Positions 47,213 through 57,622 of a DNA stretch of 64,000 bases are shown here, in pieces (position 1 is the first letter of the stretch; the number at the start of each line of letters is the position of its first letter). Position numbers and translations under genes: made by a program. The stretch is from Pseudomonas sp. S31. Lineage in GTDB: Bacteria > Pseudomonadota > Gammaproteobacteria > Pseudomonadales > Pseudomonadaceae. The stretch spans positions 98,002-162,001 of the forward strand of contig NZ_JACVVE010000008.1 in assembly GCF_016648105.1 (NCBI RefSeq), read 5' to 3'. The notes beneath the pieces were generated by a model. That model ran no database searches. It was not told where the DNA came from and saw nothing but the letters and a program-made list of their open reading frames with translations.

Positions 47213-48254
47213 CCGAACTGGAACTGCTGGGCCCGCGCGCATCGGGCGAGGCCCTGGGCACTGCCGTGCTCAAGGCGGTAGCCGAGGACTTCCAGGTCGA
47301 CGAGGTGCTGGACATCCCGCTGTCGGGCCAGGGCGAGCACCTGTGGCTGTGGGTCGAGAAGCGCGACCTCAATACCGAGGAGGCCGCCCGCCGCCTGGCG
47401 CGCGCCGCAGGCGTACCGGTACGGGCCATCAGCTACGCCGGGCTCAAGGATCGCCAGGCGCTGACCCGCCAGTGGTTCAGCCTGCACCTGCCAGGCAAGG
47501 CCGACCCCGACCTGTCGCGGGCCGAGGATGCCAGCCTGCGTGTGCTCAAGCAGGTGCGCCACCTGCGCAAGCTGCAGCGCGGTGCCCATTCGGCCAACGG
47601 CTTCACTCTGCGCCTGACGGCGCTCGCCGCCGATCACGCGGCATTGGATGCGCGCCTGCAAACGCTCAAGGCGCAGGGCGTGCCGAACTACTTCGGCAGC
47701 CAGCGCTTCGGTCATGGCGGCGGTAATGTCCATGACGCGCTCGACTGGGCCACGCGCCAGGCCTTGCCTGAGCAACGAAACGTACGTTCGCGACTGCTTT
47801 CGGCAGCCCGCAGCTACCTGTTCAACCAGGTGCTGGCGGCGCGCGTGGCCGATGGCAGTTGGCAGCAGGCCCAGGTCGGCGACCTCCTGGCATTCACCAC
47901 CAGTCGTAGCTTCTTTCCGGCAGGCGAGCAGGAATGCAGCGATCCACGCCTGGCGATTCTAGACCTGCACCCGACCGGTCCACTGTGGGGCGAGGGCGCC
48001 GTACCGACTTCTGGCGCCCCAGGCGCACTGGAATCGGCGGTCGCTGAAAGTCACCCCCAGCTGTGCCATTGGCTGGCCCAGGCGGGCATGGATCACGAAC
48101 GACGCATCCTGCGACTCCCTATTGGCGGCCTGACGTGGCATTATCCAGAGCCTGATATCCTGCAACTGGAATTCGTCCTTCCGGCCGGATGCTTCGCCAC
48201 CGTGGTGGTGCGCGAACTCGTCGATCTGGTGCCGGCAGGGCAGACGGACAGCCC

Positions 48255-48267
<13 letters not shown>
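47209..48267 (+). CDS. truD: tRNA pseudouridine(13) synthase
   Basis: Makes pseudouridine 13 in tRNA-Glu. It has 352 residues. Catalytic D81 lies in [17 protein letters not shown], followed by the TruD insertion domain and [15 protein letters not shown]. It is coupled to ispF by ATGA, and the surE start lies inside its 3' end (12-base overlap), the conserved ispF-truD-surE-pcm order. Confidence 0.97.
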
Positions 48268-49678
<1,411 letters not shown>

Positions 49679-49864
49679 AGCGCGCGGCTTTTTCGCAGCC
49701 GCCGCGAATTCTTGCGCAAGCCGTCTGTCTATCTGGCGGGGCTCCTGGGTATTCATGCATTACCAGGTCAGCGCCCCTCCCATTGCGAGTGGGCTTGGTT
49801 ATAATTGCAACAATATTGCATTTCATTTCGTATTTACGGTTTTGGCACCATGAGGGGAGCGCGG

Positions 49865-50728
49865 GTGGGTCACACAGGCATGCGGCAGCGCAGGGATCGA
49901 GCGGGTTTCAAGCTTCTGGCGATTGCCCTGGCCATGGGCACCCTGTTGGTTGGCTGTTCGAGCACCGGCTCCAGTGGCGCGCGCGTGGTCGACCGCAGCA
50001 AGGCGAGCTCGGCACCCAAGCGGCCGACCGTGACCTCGGGGCAATACGTGGTCAAGCCTGGAGACACGCTGTTCTCCATCGCCTTCCGCTACGGCTGGGA
50101 CTACAAGGAACTGGCCGCGCGCAATGGCATCGCGGCGCCCTACACCATCCGCCCGGGCCAAGCGATTCGTTTCAGCAGCGGTTCTGCCGGCAGTACCACG
50201 GTGGTGTCCAGCCCATCCTCCTCGAGCCGCACCACGGTCATCCGGCGCCCTGCTGAGACCACCACGACGACCACTGTCAGCACCAGCAAGCCGGCCACCA
50301 CCACGACACCGAGCGGCACCACGGTGGTCCCCACCGTGCCGGCCGCGGAGCGCGCGGTAGGCGGCTGGACCTGGCCGGCCAACGGTGTACTGATTGGAAA
50401 ATTTGCTTCAAACGGTAGTTTGAATAAAGGCATTGATATCGCCGGTGATTTGGGACAGCCTGTTTTTGCTGCGTCTGATGGTTCGGTGGTCTACGCCGGG
50501 AGTGGCTTGAGGGGCTACGGCGAGCTGATCATCATCAAGCACAGCGATACCTACGTCAGTGCCTACGGCCACAACCGCAGGCTTTTGGTTCGGGAGGGGC
50601 AGCAGGTCAAGGCAGGGCAGTCGATTGCTGAAATGGGGTCCACGGGCACTGATCGGGTGAAGCTGCATTTCGAGATTCGCCGCCAGGGCAAACCCGTCGA
50701 TCCACTCCAGTTCCTGCCACGTCGTTGA
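49865..50728 (+). CDS. nlpD: Lipoprotein NlpD, LysM and degenerate M23 peptidase
   Basis: Outer-membrane lipoprotein that in other bacteria activates an amidase at the septum. The lipobox LLVGC (C at about residue 32) is followed by a LysM domain (YVVKPGDTLFSIAFRYGWDYKELAARNGI), a Ser/Thr-rich linker (TTTTTVSTSKPATTTTPSG) and an M23/LytM domain. The usual HxGxD zinc motif reads NKGIDI here, so it is probably not catalytic, as for E. coli NlpD. The GTG at 49865 is chosen because GAGGGGAG stands before it; ATG at 49850 or 49880 is possible. The rpoS promoter lies inside. Confidence 0.92.
   Translation: MGHTGMRQRRDRAGFKLLAIALAMGTLLVGCSSTGSSGARVVDRSKASSAPKRPTVTSGQYVVKPGDTLFSIAFRYGWDYKELAARNGIAAPYTIRPGQAIRFSSGSAGSTTVVSSPSSSSRTTVIRRPAETTTTTTVSTSKPATTTTPSGTTVVPTVPAAERAVGGWTWPANGVLIGKFASNGSLNKGIDIAGDLGQPVFAASDGSVVYAGSGLRGYGELIIIKHSDTYVSAYGHNRRLLVREGQQVKAGQSIAEMGSTGTDRVKLHFEIRRQGKPVDPLQFLPRR
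50407..50424 (+). promoter_or_regulatory. PsrA box of the rpoS promoter, inside nlpD
   Basis: TTCAAACGGTAGTTTGAA is a perfect palindrome containing CAAAC-N4-GTTTG, the published PsrA-binding pattern of Pseudomonas. A start about 370 bases upstream of rpoS, as reported for P. aeruginosa, would fall near 50467 and put this box at about -60 to -43, where an activator should bind. TTGATA at 50433-50438 is a possible -35. Confidence 0.8.
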
Positions 50729-50839
50729 CCGTTGTGCCTGGCCTGTTCCTTTGATGATGTAGAGGGGACGGGCTCTAGCGATGCCAGGGAAGCAGGCGCC
50801 GCTCGAGTCTGAGTTCGAACTCAGCAAAGGACTATAACA

Positions 50840-51847
50840 ATGGCTCTCAGTAAAGAAGCGCCGGAGTTTGACATCGACGATGACGTACTCCTCATGGAGA
50901 CGGGTATCGTTTTGGAAACGGATGTGGTGTCAGACGAACCTGCTGTAACTTCGGTTCGGACCAGGGCCAAGTCAGGCCCTTCGCTCAAGCAACACAAGTA
51001 TATCGATTACAGCCGGGCGCTCGATGCCACCCAGTTGTATCTCAACGAGATCGGCTTCTCGCCTCTGCTTTCCCCGGAGGAGGAAGTGCACTTCGCGCGC
51101 CTGTCGCAAAAAGGCGACCCTGCCGGGCGCAAGCGCATGATCGAGAGCAACCTGCGCCTGGTGGTGAAAATTGCCCGTCGCTACGTCAACCGCGGTCTGT
51201 CGCTGCTCGATTTGATCGAGGAGGGCAACCTGGGCCTGATCCGCGCGGTCGAGAAGTTCGACCCCGAGCGTGGTTTTCGCTTCTCGACTTATGCGACCTG
51301 GTGGATTCGCCAGACCATCGAGCGGGCGATCATGAACCAGACCCGCACCATTCGCCTGCCGATCCATGTGGTCAAGGAACTCAACGTCTACCTGCGGGCC
51401 GCGAGGGAACTGACCCAGAAGCTCGACCACGAGCCATCCCCTGAAGAAATCGCCACCCTGCTGGAGAAACCGGTCGCCGAGGTCAAGCGCATGCTCGGTC
51501 TCAACGAACGAGTCTCTTCGGTGGATGTGTCGCTGGGGCCGGACTCCGACAAGACCCTGCTCGACACCCTCACTGACGATCGCCCGACCGACCCGTGCGA
51601 ACTGCTGCAGGACGATGACCTGTCGCAGAGCATCGATCAGTGGCTGGGCGAGTTGACCGACAAGCAGCGGGAAGTGGTGGTACGCCGCTTTGGTCTGCGT
51701 GGGCATGAAAGCAGTACCCTGGAAGACGTCGGCCTGGAAATCGGCCTGACCCGCGAACGCGTGCGGCAGATTCAGGTCGAGGGGCTCAAGCGCTTGCGCG
51801 AGATCCTCGAGAAGAATGGCCTGTCCAGCGAGTCGCTGTTCCAGTAA
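50840..51847 (+). CDS. rpoS: RNA polymerase sigma factor RpoS
   Basis: Stationary-phase and general-stress sigma factor. It has 335 residues. Region 1.2 has [27 protein letters not shown]; regions 2.1-2.4 have [43 protein letters not shown] followed by the -10 reading helix [17 protein letters not shown]. The region 4 [31 protein letters not shown] ends the protein. It is followed by rsmZ. Confidence 0.99.
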   Translation: MALSKEAPEFDIDDDVLLMETGIVLETDVVSDEPAVTSVRTRAKSGPSLKQHKYIDYSRALDATQLYLNEIGFSPLLSPEEEVHFARLSQKGDPAGRKRMIESNLRLVVKIARRYVNRGLSLLDLIEEGNLGLIRAVEKFDPERGFRFSTYATWWIRQTIERAIMNQTRTIRLPIHVVKELNVYLRAARELTQKLDHEPSPEEIATLLEKPVAEVKRMLGLNERVSSVDVSLGPDSDKTLLDTLTDDRPTDPCELLQDDDLSQSIDQWLGELTDKQREVVVRRFGLRGHESSTLEDVGLEIGLTRERVRQIQVEGLKRLREILEKNGLSSESLFQ

Positions 51848-51861
51848 CACGAACCCTGACT

Positions 51862-51890
51862 AAAAGCCCCGCCCATGGCGGGGTTTTTTT
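51862..51890 (+). terminator. Rho-independent terminator after rpoS
   Basis: CCCCGCC-CAT-GGCGGGG followed by seven T residues, a strong terminator 15 bases after the stop codon. Confidence 0.92.
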
Positions 51891-52037
51891 ATGGACTCGT
51901 CTTGCTGGTTACAGCTCGCCGGATATCGAGCGCCGCGCGGGCGGCGCGTGATCTCACACGCGCCCCTTCTGGCCTGCGCACAACCATTGAAAATGGCACC
52001 TGGAAACTGTGTCACCCGCTACCCTCGTAGCGTTGCG

Positions 52038-52055
52038 TGTAAGCCTTTGCTTACT
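52038..52055 (+). promoter_or_regulatory. GacA upstream activating sequence of rsmZ
   Basis: TGTAAGCCTTTGCTTACT matches the GacA box (TGTAAG-N6-CTTACA) with only the last base changed. It stands about 190 bases before the rsmZ start, separated by an AT-rich linker (52075-52145). A near-match to the IHF pattern lies at 52120-52132 (TAACCAATTGAAA, one mismatch). The stretch 51891-52037 shows nothing else that I recognise. Confidence 0.85.
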
Positions 52056-52194
52056 CGTTGCGTAAGCCTTTTATGCAATGATCAGTAAATCATTGTCGTT
52101 TCCAAATCTTGATTATCTATAACCAATTGAAATTAAAAGATTTTTTGGATGTGTTGAAGTGTGTCGCCGGTAATGTCTTGTGAGGTTTCGCGGT

Positions 52195-52222
52195 TTGCGA
52201 CTCCCGCTCAAGTCGCTAGTAT
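52195..52222 (+). promoter_or_regulatory. rsmZ promoter
   Basis: TTGCGA (52195-52200), a 16-base spacer and TAGTAT (52217-52222) place the start at about 52229. Confidence 0.7.
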
Positions 52223-52228
52223 TCGAAC

Positions 52229-52365
52229 TGTGCACACGGACATGCACAGGCTTTCAACGGATGAGGGCCAGGGACATCGCAAGAAGCGATTTCATCAGGA
52301 TGATGTTCAGGACAAGCAGGGACTACGGAAAAAAATGTGGGCGGGTCAAACCGCCCCTTTTTTTT
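52229..52365 (+). ncRNA. rsmZ: Small regulatory RNA RsmZ
   Basis: Gac/Rsm-pathway RNA that sequesters RsmA/CsrA proteins. It lies between rpoS and fdxA, the known rsmZ locus in Pseudomonas. About 137 bases contain seven GGA motifs (52238, 52259, 52272, 52298, 52310, 52320, 52327), several in hairpin loops, for example CATC-AGGA-GATG and ACATCGC..GCGAT. It ends in GGGCGG-GTCAAA-CCGCCC and eight T residues. A near GacA box stands upstream. The exact 5' end is inferred from the -10 element. Confidence 0.9.
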
Positions 52366-52379
52366 GTCCGCTGAAAATG

Positions 52380-52403
52380 AAAAAGGCCCTTGCGGGCCTT
52401 TTT
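52380..52403. terminator. Bidirectional terminator between rsmZ and fdxA
   Basis: AAAAAGGCCC-TTGC-GGGCCTTTTT is a symmetric hairpin with A- and T-tracts. It serves fdxA on the minus strand and can back up the rsmZ terminator. Confidence 0.88.
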
Positions 52404-52417
52404 CGTATCCGGCGCTA

Positions 52418-52741
52418 TCAGCGCTCCAGATCGGCGATCTTGCCGGTCTTGCCATCCCACTCTTCGGCGTCGGGCAGTGCGTCTTTCTTCTCGGTGATGT
52501 TCGGCCAGACTTCCGCCAGCTCGGCGTTGAGCTCGATGAAGTTTTCCATGCCTGCCGGGATCTCGTCTTCCGAGAAGATCGCCTGGGCCGGGCACTCAGG
52601 CTCGCACAGTGCACAATCGATGCACTCGTCCGGGTGAATGACCAGGAAGTTCGGGCCTTCGTAGAAGCAGTCCACCGGACAGACTTCCACGCAGTCGGTG
52701 TATTTGCATTTGATGCAGTTGTCGGTGACGACGAAGGTCAT
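52418..52741 (-). CDS. fdxA: Seven-iron ferredoxin FdxA
   Basis: Small electron carrier with one [3Fe-4S] and one [4Fe-4S] cluster. It has 107 residues. The cysteine pattern is [21 protein letters not shown] then [17 protein letters not shown], both in the first half; the C-terminal extension (about 60-107) is typical of Azotobacter-type ferredoxins. It is located between rsmZ and mutS, as in other Pseudomonas. Confidence 0.97.
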   Translation of the reverse strand: MTFVVTDNCIKCKYTDCVEVCPVDCFYEGPNFLVIHPDECIDCALCEPECPAQAIFSEDEIPAGMENFIELNAELAEVWPNITEKKDALPDAEEWDGKTGKIADLER

Positions 52742-52790
52742 TTCTAGTTCTCTCCTCAGGCGACGGCGGCGGCCCTTCCTCTCAGGGCCG

Positions 52791-52851
52791 CGCGGTTTAC
52801 TGGCAAGTGGCTGCAGGCCAGGCTAATAACCTGCAGCACCAGCAAACCGCG
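52791..52851. repeat. Nested inverted repeat between mutS and fdxA
   Basis: The outer arms CGCGGTTTACTGG (52791-52803) and CCAGCAAACCGCG (52839-52851) pair with one mismatch. The inner arms GCTGCAGG (52810-52817) and CCTGCAGC (52830-52837) pair perfectly. Together they make a 61-base imperfect stem-loop in the 140-base gap downstream of mutS and upstream of fdxA. It may be a terminator for mutS or a control site for fdxA. Confidence 0.6.
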
Positions 52852-52881
52852 GCGGATTCTACCAGCTTGTAGTGGGCGCCG

Positions 52882-55455
52882 TTATAACAGGTTCTTTAGT
52901 TGATATAGCGTTTCGATAGCTTGACGCGGGGTCATGTCGTCCAGCGCCAGCTTGCCCAGCTTCTCGATGGCTGGATGTGGCAGGCTGGCGAACAGGTCGC
53001 TCTGGTGCGGCACGGCCGGTGCGTCGGGTGCTTTCTTGGCCACGGGGGCCTCGTGCGGCAGGCTGCTGGTTTCCAGGCGGCCCAGGTGCTCGCGGGCGCG
53101 CTGGATGACCGGCGCGGGCACGCCGGCCAGTTGCGCCACGGCCAGGCCGTAGCTCTGGCTGGCGGGGCCAGGCAGCACATGGTGCAGGAAGACGATACGT
53201 TCGTTGTGCTCGGTGGCGTTCAGGTGCACGTTGGCCACCAGCGGTTCGCTTTCCGGCAACACGGTCAGTTCGAAATAGTGGGTGGCGAACAGCGTGTAGG
53301 CGCGCAGCTGGGCCAGGCGCTCGGCGGCGGCCCAGGCCAGCGAAAGGCCATCGAAGGTGCTGGTGCCACGGCCGACCTCGTCCATCAGCACCAGGCTGCG
53401 GTCGGTGGCGTTGTGCAGGATATTGGCGGTTTCGCTCATCTCCACCATGAAGGTCGAGCGGCCACCGGCCAGGTCGTCACTGGAGCCGATACGGGTGAAG
53501 ATGCGGTCGACCAGCGACAGCTCGCAGCGCGCCGCTGGCACGAAGCTGCCGATATGCGCCATCAGCACGATCAGTGCGGTCTGGCGCATGTAGGTCGACT
53601 TACCGCCCATGTTCGGGCCGGTGATGATCAGCATGCGGGTGCTGTCATCCAGGCTCAGGTCGTTGGCCACGAACGGCGTGGTCAGCACCTGCTCGACCAC
53701 CGGGTGGCGGCCTTGGTCGATGCGCAGGCACGGCTCGTCGACGAAGCTTGGGCAGTTCAGGTCGAGGTTCAGCGCGCGTTCGGCCAGGTTGCTGAGCACG
53801 TCCAGCTCGGCCAGGGCGGCGGCGCTGTCCTGCAGCGGCGCCAGGTGGCCGATGAGGTTTTCCAGCAGCGCGTCGTAGAGCATCTTCTCGCGCGCCAGGG
53901 CGCGGCTCTTGGCCGACAGCGCCTTGTCCTCGAAGGCCTTGAGCTCCGGGGTGATGAAGCGCTCGGCACCCTTGAGGGTCTGACGCCGGATGTAGTCGCC
54001 CGGTGCCTGCTCGGCCTGCTTGGTCGGCAGCTCGATATAGTAGCCATGCACGCGGTTGTAGCCGACCTTCAGGTTGGCAAGGCCCGTGCGAGCCTTCTCA
54101 CGGGCTTCCAGGTCGATGAGGAACTGACCGGCGTTTTCGCTCATGGCCAGCAGCTCGTCGAGCTCGTTGTCGTAACCCTGCTTGAGCACTCCACCATCGC
54201 GGATCACCGCCGGAGGGTTGTCGATGATCGCCCGCTCCAGCAGGCTGGCCAGCTCCGGATAGATGCCGGTAATGGCGGCCAGACGTGCCAGGTGCGGCGC
54301 CTCCAGTTCGGCCATGGCGTTCTGCAGCTCAGGCAGCGCGCCAAGGGCATCGCGCAGGCGCGCCAAGTCACGTGGGCGGGCATTGCGCAGGCCGATTCGG
54401 GCGAGAATCCGCTCGATGTCGCCGATTTCCTTGAGCTGCGGTTGCAGTTTCTCGAAGCGGTAGCCGTCGAGCAGGCAGCGGATCGACTGCTGGCGCGCCT
54501 GCAGTACCTTGAGATCGCGCAGCGGGCGGTTCAGCCAACGGGTCAGCAAGCGGCTGGCCATGGCGGTCTGGCAGCGGTCGATCACCGACTGCAGGGTGTT
54601 GTCACGGCCCCCGGCCAGGTTGATGTCCAGTTCCAGGTTGCGGCGGCTGGCGCCGTCGAGGATGACCGTGTCGTCCATGCGCTCGTGGCGCAGGCTGCGC
54701 AGGTGCGGCAGGGCGGTACGCTGGGTTTCCTTGGCGTAGGTCAGCAGGCAGCCGGCGGCGCCGATGGCCAGGGTCAGCTTGTCGCAGCCGAAACCTTTGA
54801 GGTCCTGGGTGGCGAACTGTTGGCACAGGCTCTTGCGCGCCGAGTCGCGGTCGAAGTCCCACGGTGCACGGCGGCGCGCACCGGGGCGCTTCTCTGCCGG
54901 CAGCCCCTGGGGCCAGTCGTCGGGGATCAGCAGCTCGACCGGGTTGAGGCGCTCGAGCTCGGCGAGGAGGTTTTCCCAGCCCTTGATTTCCTGAACGCTG
55001 AAGTTGCCGCTGGTGATGTCCAGCACGGCCAGGCCGAACAGGCGCTCGTCACCCAGCAGGGCGGCGATCAGGTTGTCGCGGCGCTCGTCGAGCAAGGCCT
55101 CGTCGCTGACGGTGCCGGGGGTGATGATCCGCACCACTTGGCGCTCGACCGGGCCCTTGCTGGTGGCTGGGTCGCCGATCTGTTCGCAGATGACCACCGA
55201 TTCGCCGAGCTTGACCAGCTTGGCCAGGTAGCCTTCGACCGAATGGAAAGGAATCCCGCACATGGGGATGGACTGGCCCGCGGACTGCCCACGGGCGGTC
55301 AGGGTGATGTCCAGCAGTTTTGCGGCTTTCTTCGCATCTTCGTAGAAGATCTCGTAGAAATCGCCCATGCGGTAGAACATCAGCTGGTCTGGATGCTGGT
55401 TCTTCAGCTTCCAGTACTGTTGCATCATTGGAGTGTGGTCGGAAAGACTGGACAT
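52882..55455 (-). CDS. mutS: DNA mismatch repair protein MutS
   Basis: Recognises mismatches and starts methyl-independent or directed repair with MutL. It has 857 residues. The mismatch-binding domain contains [32 protein letters not shown] (the F-x-E wedge is FYEIF). Connector, lever and clamp domains follow, then the ATPase with Walker [16 protein letters not shown] and [14 protein letters not shown] prophage now stands directly upstream of it, where cinA-recA would normally be close. Confidence 0.98.
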   Translation of the reverse strand: MSSLSDHTPMMQQYWKLKNQHPDQLMFYRMGDFYEIFYEDAKKAAKLLDITLTARGQSAGQSIPMCGIPFHSVEGYLAKLVKLGESVVICEQIGDPATSKGPVERQVVRIITPGTVSDEALLDERRDNLIAALLGDERLFGLAVLDITSGNFSVQEIKGWENLLAELERLNPVELLIPDDWPQGLPAEKRPGARRRAPWDFDRDSARKSLCQQFATQDLKGFGCDKLTLAIGAAGCLLTYAKETQRTALPHLRSLRHERMDDTVILDGASRRNLELDINLAGGRDNTLQSVIDRCQTAMASRLLTRWLNRPLRDLKVLQARQQSIRCLLDGYRFEKLQPQLKEIGDIERILARIGLRNARPRDLARLRDALGALPELQNAMAELEAPHLARLAAITGIYPELASLLERAIIDNPPAVIRDGGVLKQGYDNELDELLAMSENAGQFLIDLEAREKARTGLANLKVGYNRVHGYYIELPTKQAEQAPGDYIRRQTLKGAERFITPELKAFEDKALSAKSRALAREKMLYDALLENLIGHLAPLQDSAAALAELDVLSNLAERALNLDLNCPSFVDEPCLRIDQGRHPVVEQVLTTPFVANDLSLDDSTRMLIITGPNMGGKSTYMRQTALIVLMAHIGSFVPAARCELSLVDRIFTRIGSSDDLAGGRSTFMVEMSETANILHNATDRSLVLMDEVGRGTSTFDGLSLAWAAAERLAQLRAYTLFATHYFELTVLPESEPLVANVHLNATEHNERIVFLHHVLPGPASQSYGLAVAQLAGVPAPVIQRAREHLGRLETSSLPHEAPVAKKAPDAPAVPHQSDLFASLPHPAIEKLGKLALDDMTPRQAIETLYQLKNLL

Positions 55456-55478
55456 TCAAGGCCTTGAAGCTGTGCGTC

Positions 55479-55505
55479 TATTAGACAATCGCAAAGTGTC
55501 TAATA
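55479..55505. mobile_element. Candidate prophage attachment core (attL)
   Basis: TATTAGACA (55479-55487) and TGTCTAATA (55497-55505) are perfect 9-base inverted arms around the 9-base spacer ATCGCAAAG. They lie between the mutS start and the integrase stop codon, which begins at the next base. Inverted core sites of this size around a short overlap are what a tyrosine recombinase binds. Strand exchange here is inferred. Confidence 0.6.
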
Positions 55506-56483
55506 CTACAGGCTTTTTTTCGGCATTGCTGGAGGCTGTGCTACGTCGATTTCCCGCAGGCGCAGATAGCGCTTTGTCATGCGCGCGTCGGTGTGACCGC
55601 CAAGCTTCTGCGCGTCGTTGCCCTGCTTGTCGGTGTCGGTCAGGGACTTGGCGCGCAGGTCGTGGATGGTGGCGCCGGTTACCCCGGCCTTCTCGCACGC
55701 TTTCCGGTACGCATCCTTCACCGTGTCATAGGACACCGGCTTGCCGCCGCCGCGGGTGCAGAACAGGGTCAGGCCTCTAACTTTCCGAGGTAAAGCCTTG
55801 GTCCGTGCAATCAGGGCTTCGAGATCTGGCGTCATGCTGACGATGAGCTTCGCTCCGGTCTTCTGCTGGTCAAATGCTATGCCCCTGTCGCTGATGTCCG
55901 ACAGCTTGATGGCGAGCACGTCGCCGATCCGCTGCCCCGTGAGGTAGCACATTTCGAGGATCGACCGGATGTAGGGGGATGCGGCTGCACAGATGGCGGC
56001 GAACTCTTCATCGGTGATGTACCTGTCGCGCTTCTTCTCGCTGTGCCGCTTGATGCCAGTGCAGGGGTTGGAGTCGACGATCTGCTGCTCCAGCGCGTAG
56101 GCGAACACCATCCGCAGGAACGAGATAACCCGGTTTGCCATGTTCGGAGTGTCCGACATGTGCAGCTTGAGGGCCGCTACGTGCCGGGGCAGCACCTGGC
56201 GCGGCTCGAACTCGGCCAAGTTCTTCTTGAGCCGCTCTGCCGCCGCCTCGTATTGCTTGACGGTATTTTCTGCCAGGCGATCGCGCATCGAATCCAGCGC
56301 CTCATCGATCAGCTTGGGCATCCCGCCCAGCCCTTTGCCTCCCATCATCTTGGCGTAGGCGAGCAGGGCGCCCTGGTAATCGCTATCCAGGCGCTCCCAC
56401 TTTCCCTTCCTCACCAGGTAATAAGCGCCGTGCTTCATATACATGCACGGCGGCAGATGCCTGTCCTTCTTGCGCGGCCTCAT
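55506..56483 (-). CDS. int: Phage tyrosine recombinase (integrase)
   Basis: Site-specific recombinase of 325 residues that would integrate and excise the prophage. A SAM-like N-terminal core-binding domain (about 70-150) precedes the catalytic domain. Catalytic residues are visible: R185 in LTGQRIGDVLAI, H274 and R277 in IHDLRAKS, H297 in LGGHTDARM and Y306 in KRYLRL. All are intact, so the enzyme is probably active. Its stop codon abuts the putative core site, and DUF4224 is 15 bases upstream in the same direction. Confidence 0.96.
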   Translation of the reverse strand: MRPRKKDRHLPPCMYMKHGAYYLVRKGKWERLDSDYQGALLAYAKMMGGKGLGGMPKLIDEALDSMRDRLAENTVKQYEAAAERLKKNLAEFEPRQVLPRHVAALKLHMSDTPNMANRVISFLRMVFAYALEQQIVDSNPCTGIKRHSEKKRDRYITDEEFAAICAAASPYIRSILEMCYLTGQRIGDVLAIKLSDISDRGIAFDQQKTGAKLIVSMTPDLEALIARTKALPRKVRGLTLFCTRGGGKPVSYDTVKDAYRKACEKAGVTGATIHDLRAKSLTDTDKQGNDAQKLGGHTDARMTKRYLRLREIDVAQPPAMPKKSL

Positions 56484-56498
56484 CGGTCGTCCCTTCTA

Positions 56499-56690
56499 TC
56501 AAAGCCGGAGTTCCGGTCCTTTCTTCTCGGCGTGCCCGCCCAGCCGGGCGAGCACGACCTGCCTCAACACCTTCGGTTTTCCGTCGGCGCCTATCACATA
56601 CCCAAATTTCTCTGCCTGCAGCCAGCGGACCTGGTCTTTCGGGCGGAGGTAGCCAGTCATGTCGGCTACCTCATCCGGTGTCATGAACAT
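56499..56690 (-). CDS. DUF4224 family protein, integrase-associated
   Basis: 63 residues starting MFMTPDEVADMTGYLRPKDQ, after GGAGAGA. The pattern (a short helical start, then WLQAEKFGYVIGADGKPKVLR) is that of DUF4224 proteins, which are very often found immediately before phage integrase genes in Pseudomonas and Burkholderia. A DNA-binding, excisionase-like role is plausible from position and size but not shown. Confidence 0.82.
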   Translation of the reverse strand: MFMTPDEVADMTGYLRPKDQVRWLQAEKFGYVIGADGKPKVLRQVVLARLGGHAEKKGPELRL

Positions 56691-56728
56691 GGTTTCTCTC
56701 CACGCCGCCGGTGGCGGCAGGTTGGTGG

Positions 56729-57109
56729 TCAGGCCTTGGCCGGGAACCACTCGTTGTCGTATTCGAACTGGGTTACCAGCTCGACGGCGATGTGGGGGAT
56801 CTCGCGCTCGAAGCGCAGCGTCCCGTAATGTCGCTTGACGAATGCCTGGGCCTCTTCGACGAAGTGCTCCTTGAAGACGCGAACCAGGTGGTCGGCTGCC
56901 TTCTCGAATTCCTCCTCGCGGTAGTTGCCTTCGGCAAGGCCGCCGCGGCAGACCCGCCACACGCAGCGTTTCGGCTGGGCCTCGGCCGCCTGAATCTTCA
57001 GGGCCATCTGGTCGCGGGCGTAGCGCAACTGGTCCAGGGTAAGGGTCTCTACCCATTGGTCGGTGCCGACGCGCATGGTGTGGCCGTGCTCGCATTTGAT
57101 TTCGGGCAT
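56729..57109 (-). CDS. Hypothetical phage protein
   Basis: 126 residues from MPEIKCEHGHTMRVGTDQ; the upstream frame is open a little further, but GAGGA stands before this start. The N-terminal CEHGH and two later cysteines (KRCVWRVCRGG) could bind a metal; the rest is helical and charged. No family is recognised. It lies in the minus-strand early cluster, 38 bases upstream of the DUF4224 gene. Confidence 0.7.
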   Translation of the reverse strand: MPEIKCEHGHTMRVGTDQWVETLTLDQLRYARDQMALKIQAAEAQPKRCVWRVCRGGLAEGNYREEEFEKAADHLVRVFKEHFVEEAQAFVKRHYGTLRFEREIPHIAVELVTQFEYDNEWFPAKA

Positions 57110-57160
57110 GAGGAGTCCTCGCCCGCGCATGTCGGCGGGCTTGAGTAGTAGGGGAGTGGG

Positions 57161-57622
57161 TTACTTCGACTTGAGGCTGGCTTTGCGCTTGCGCTCGGCC
57201 CGAGCGATCTCTTTGGACATGCTGGCTAGCCCGCCAACCACGTCCTCGGGCAAGAGCGCGTTGTTGCAGTGAGGGCATAGCGGGGTCATCGTCGTACTTC
57301 GCCATGCATCGTCCATCGCCTTGGCTGCACGACTCCGGAGCTGAAATTTCTCGGCCTGGGTCAGTTCCTCCGCTCTGCGGTTGAGCCTGCTTACCGCGGC
57401 GCCGTAATGCTCGACCAGGAAGGTAAATGCATCGAATGCCTCAACCTCGGTCTCGCAATCGCTGCACCAGACTCGCCGTTCCTTCTCGTCGTAGACCATC
57501 TTCCGGTGCCGGCATGAGGATCTCGGTCGGCGGGTGAGGCCGCGGGCGACCCGAATGTCTTCGATCTGCACGACCTTGACGCCGAATGCCCAGTCTTGCG
57601 GCTCGATGGGCGCATCACTCAT
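57161..57622 (-). CDS. Hypothetical phage protein with zinc-ribbon-like motifs
   Basis: 153 residues. It has two cysteine/histidine clusters, SCRHRKMVYDEKERRVWCSDC (about 36-56) and LCPHCNNALLPEDV (about 114-127), which look like a zinc ribbon and a C-x2-C knuckle, and a basic C-terminus (RAERKRKASLKSK). Nucleic-acid binding is likely but the role is unknown. The start codon overlaps a 16-codon open frame by ATGA. Confidence 0.75.
   Translation of the reverse strand: MSDAPIEPQDWAFGVKVVQIEDIRVARGLTRRPRSSCRHRKMVYDEKERRVWCSDCETEVEAFDAFTFLVEHYGAAVSRLNRRAEELTQAEKFQLRSRAAKAMDDAWRSTTMTPLCPHCNNALLPEDVVGGLASMSKEIARAERKRKASLKSK

Noticed and set aside
55455..55468. Perfect palindrome TTCAAGGCCTTGAA overlapping the mutS start
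   Set aside because: It contains the AAGG ribosome-binding site and is short; chance symmetry is likely enough.
55456..55505. A tRNA gene serving as the phage attachment site
   Set aside because: No cloverleaf or tRNA 3' end can be read here; the inverted repeat is a better explanation.
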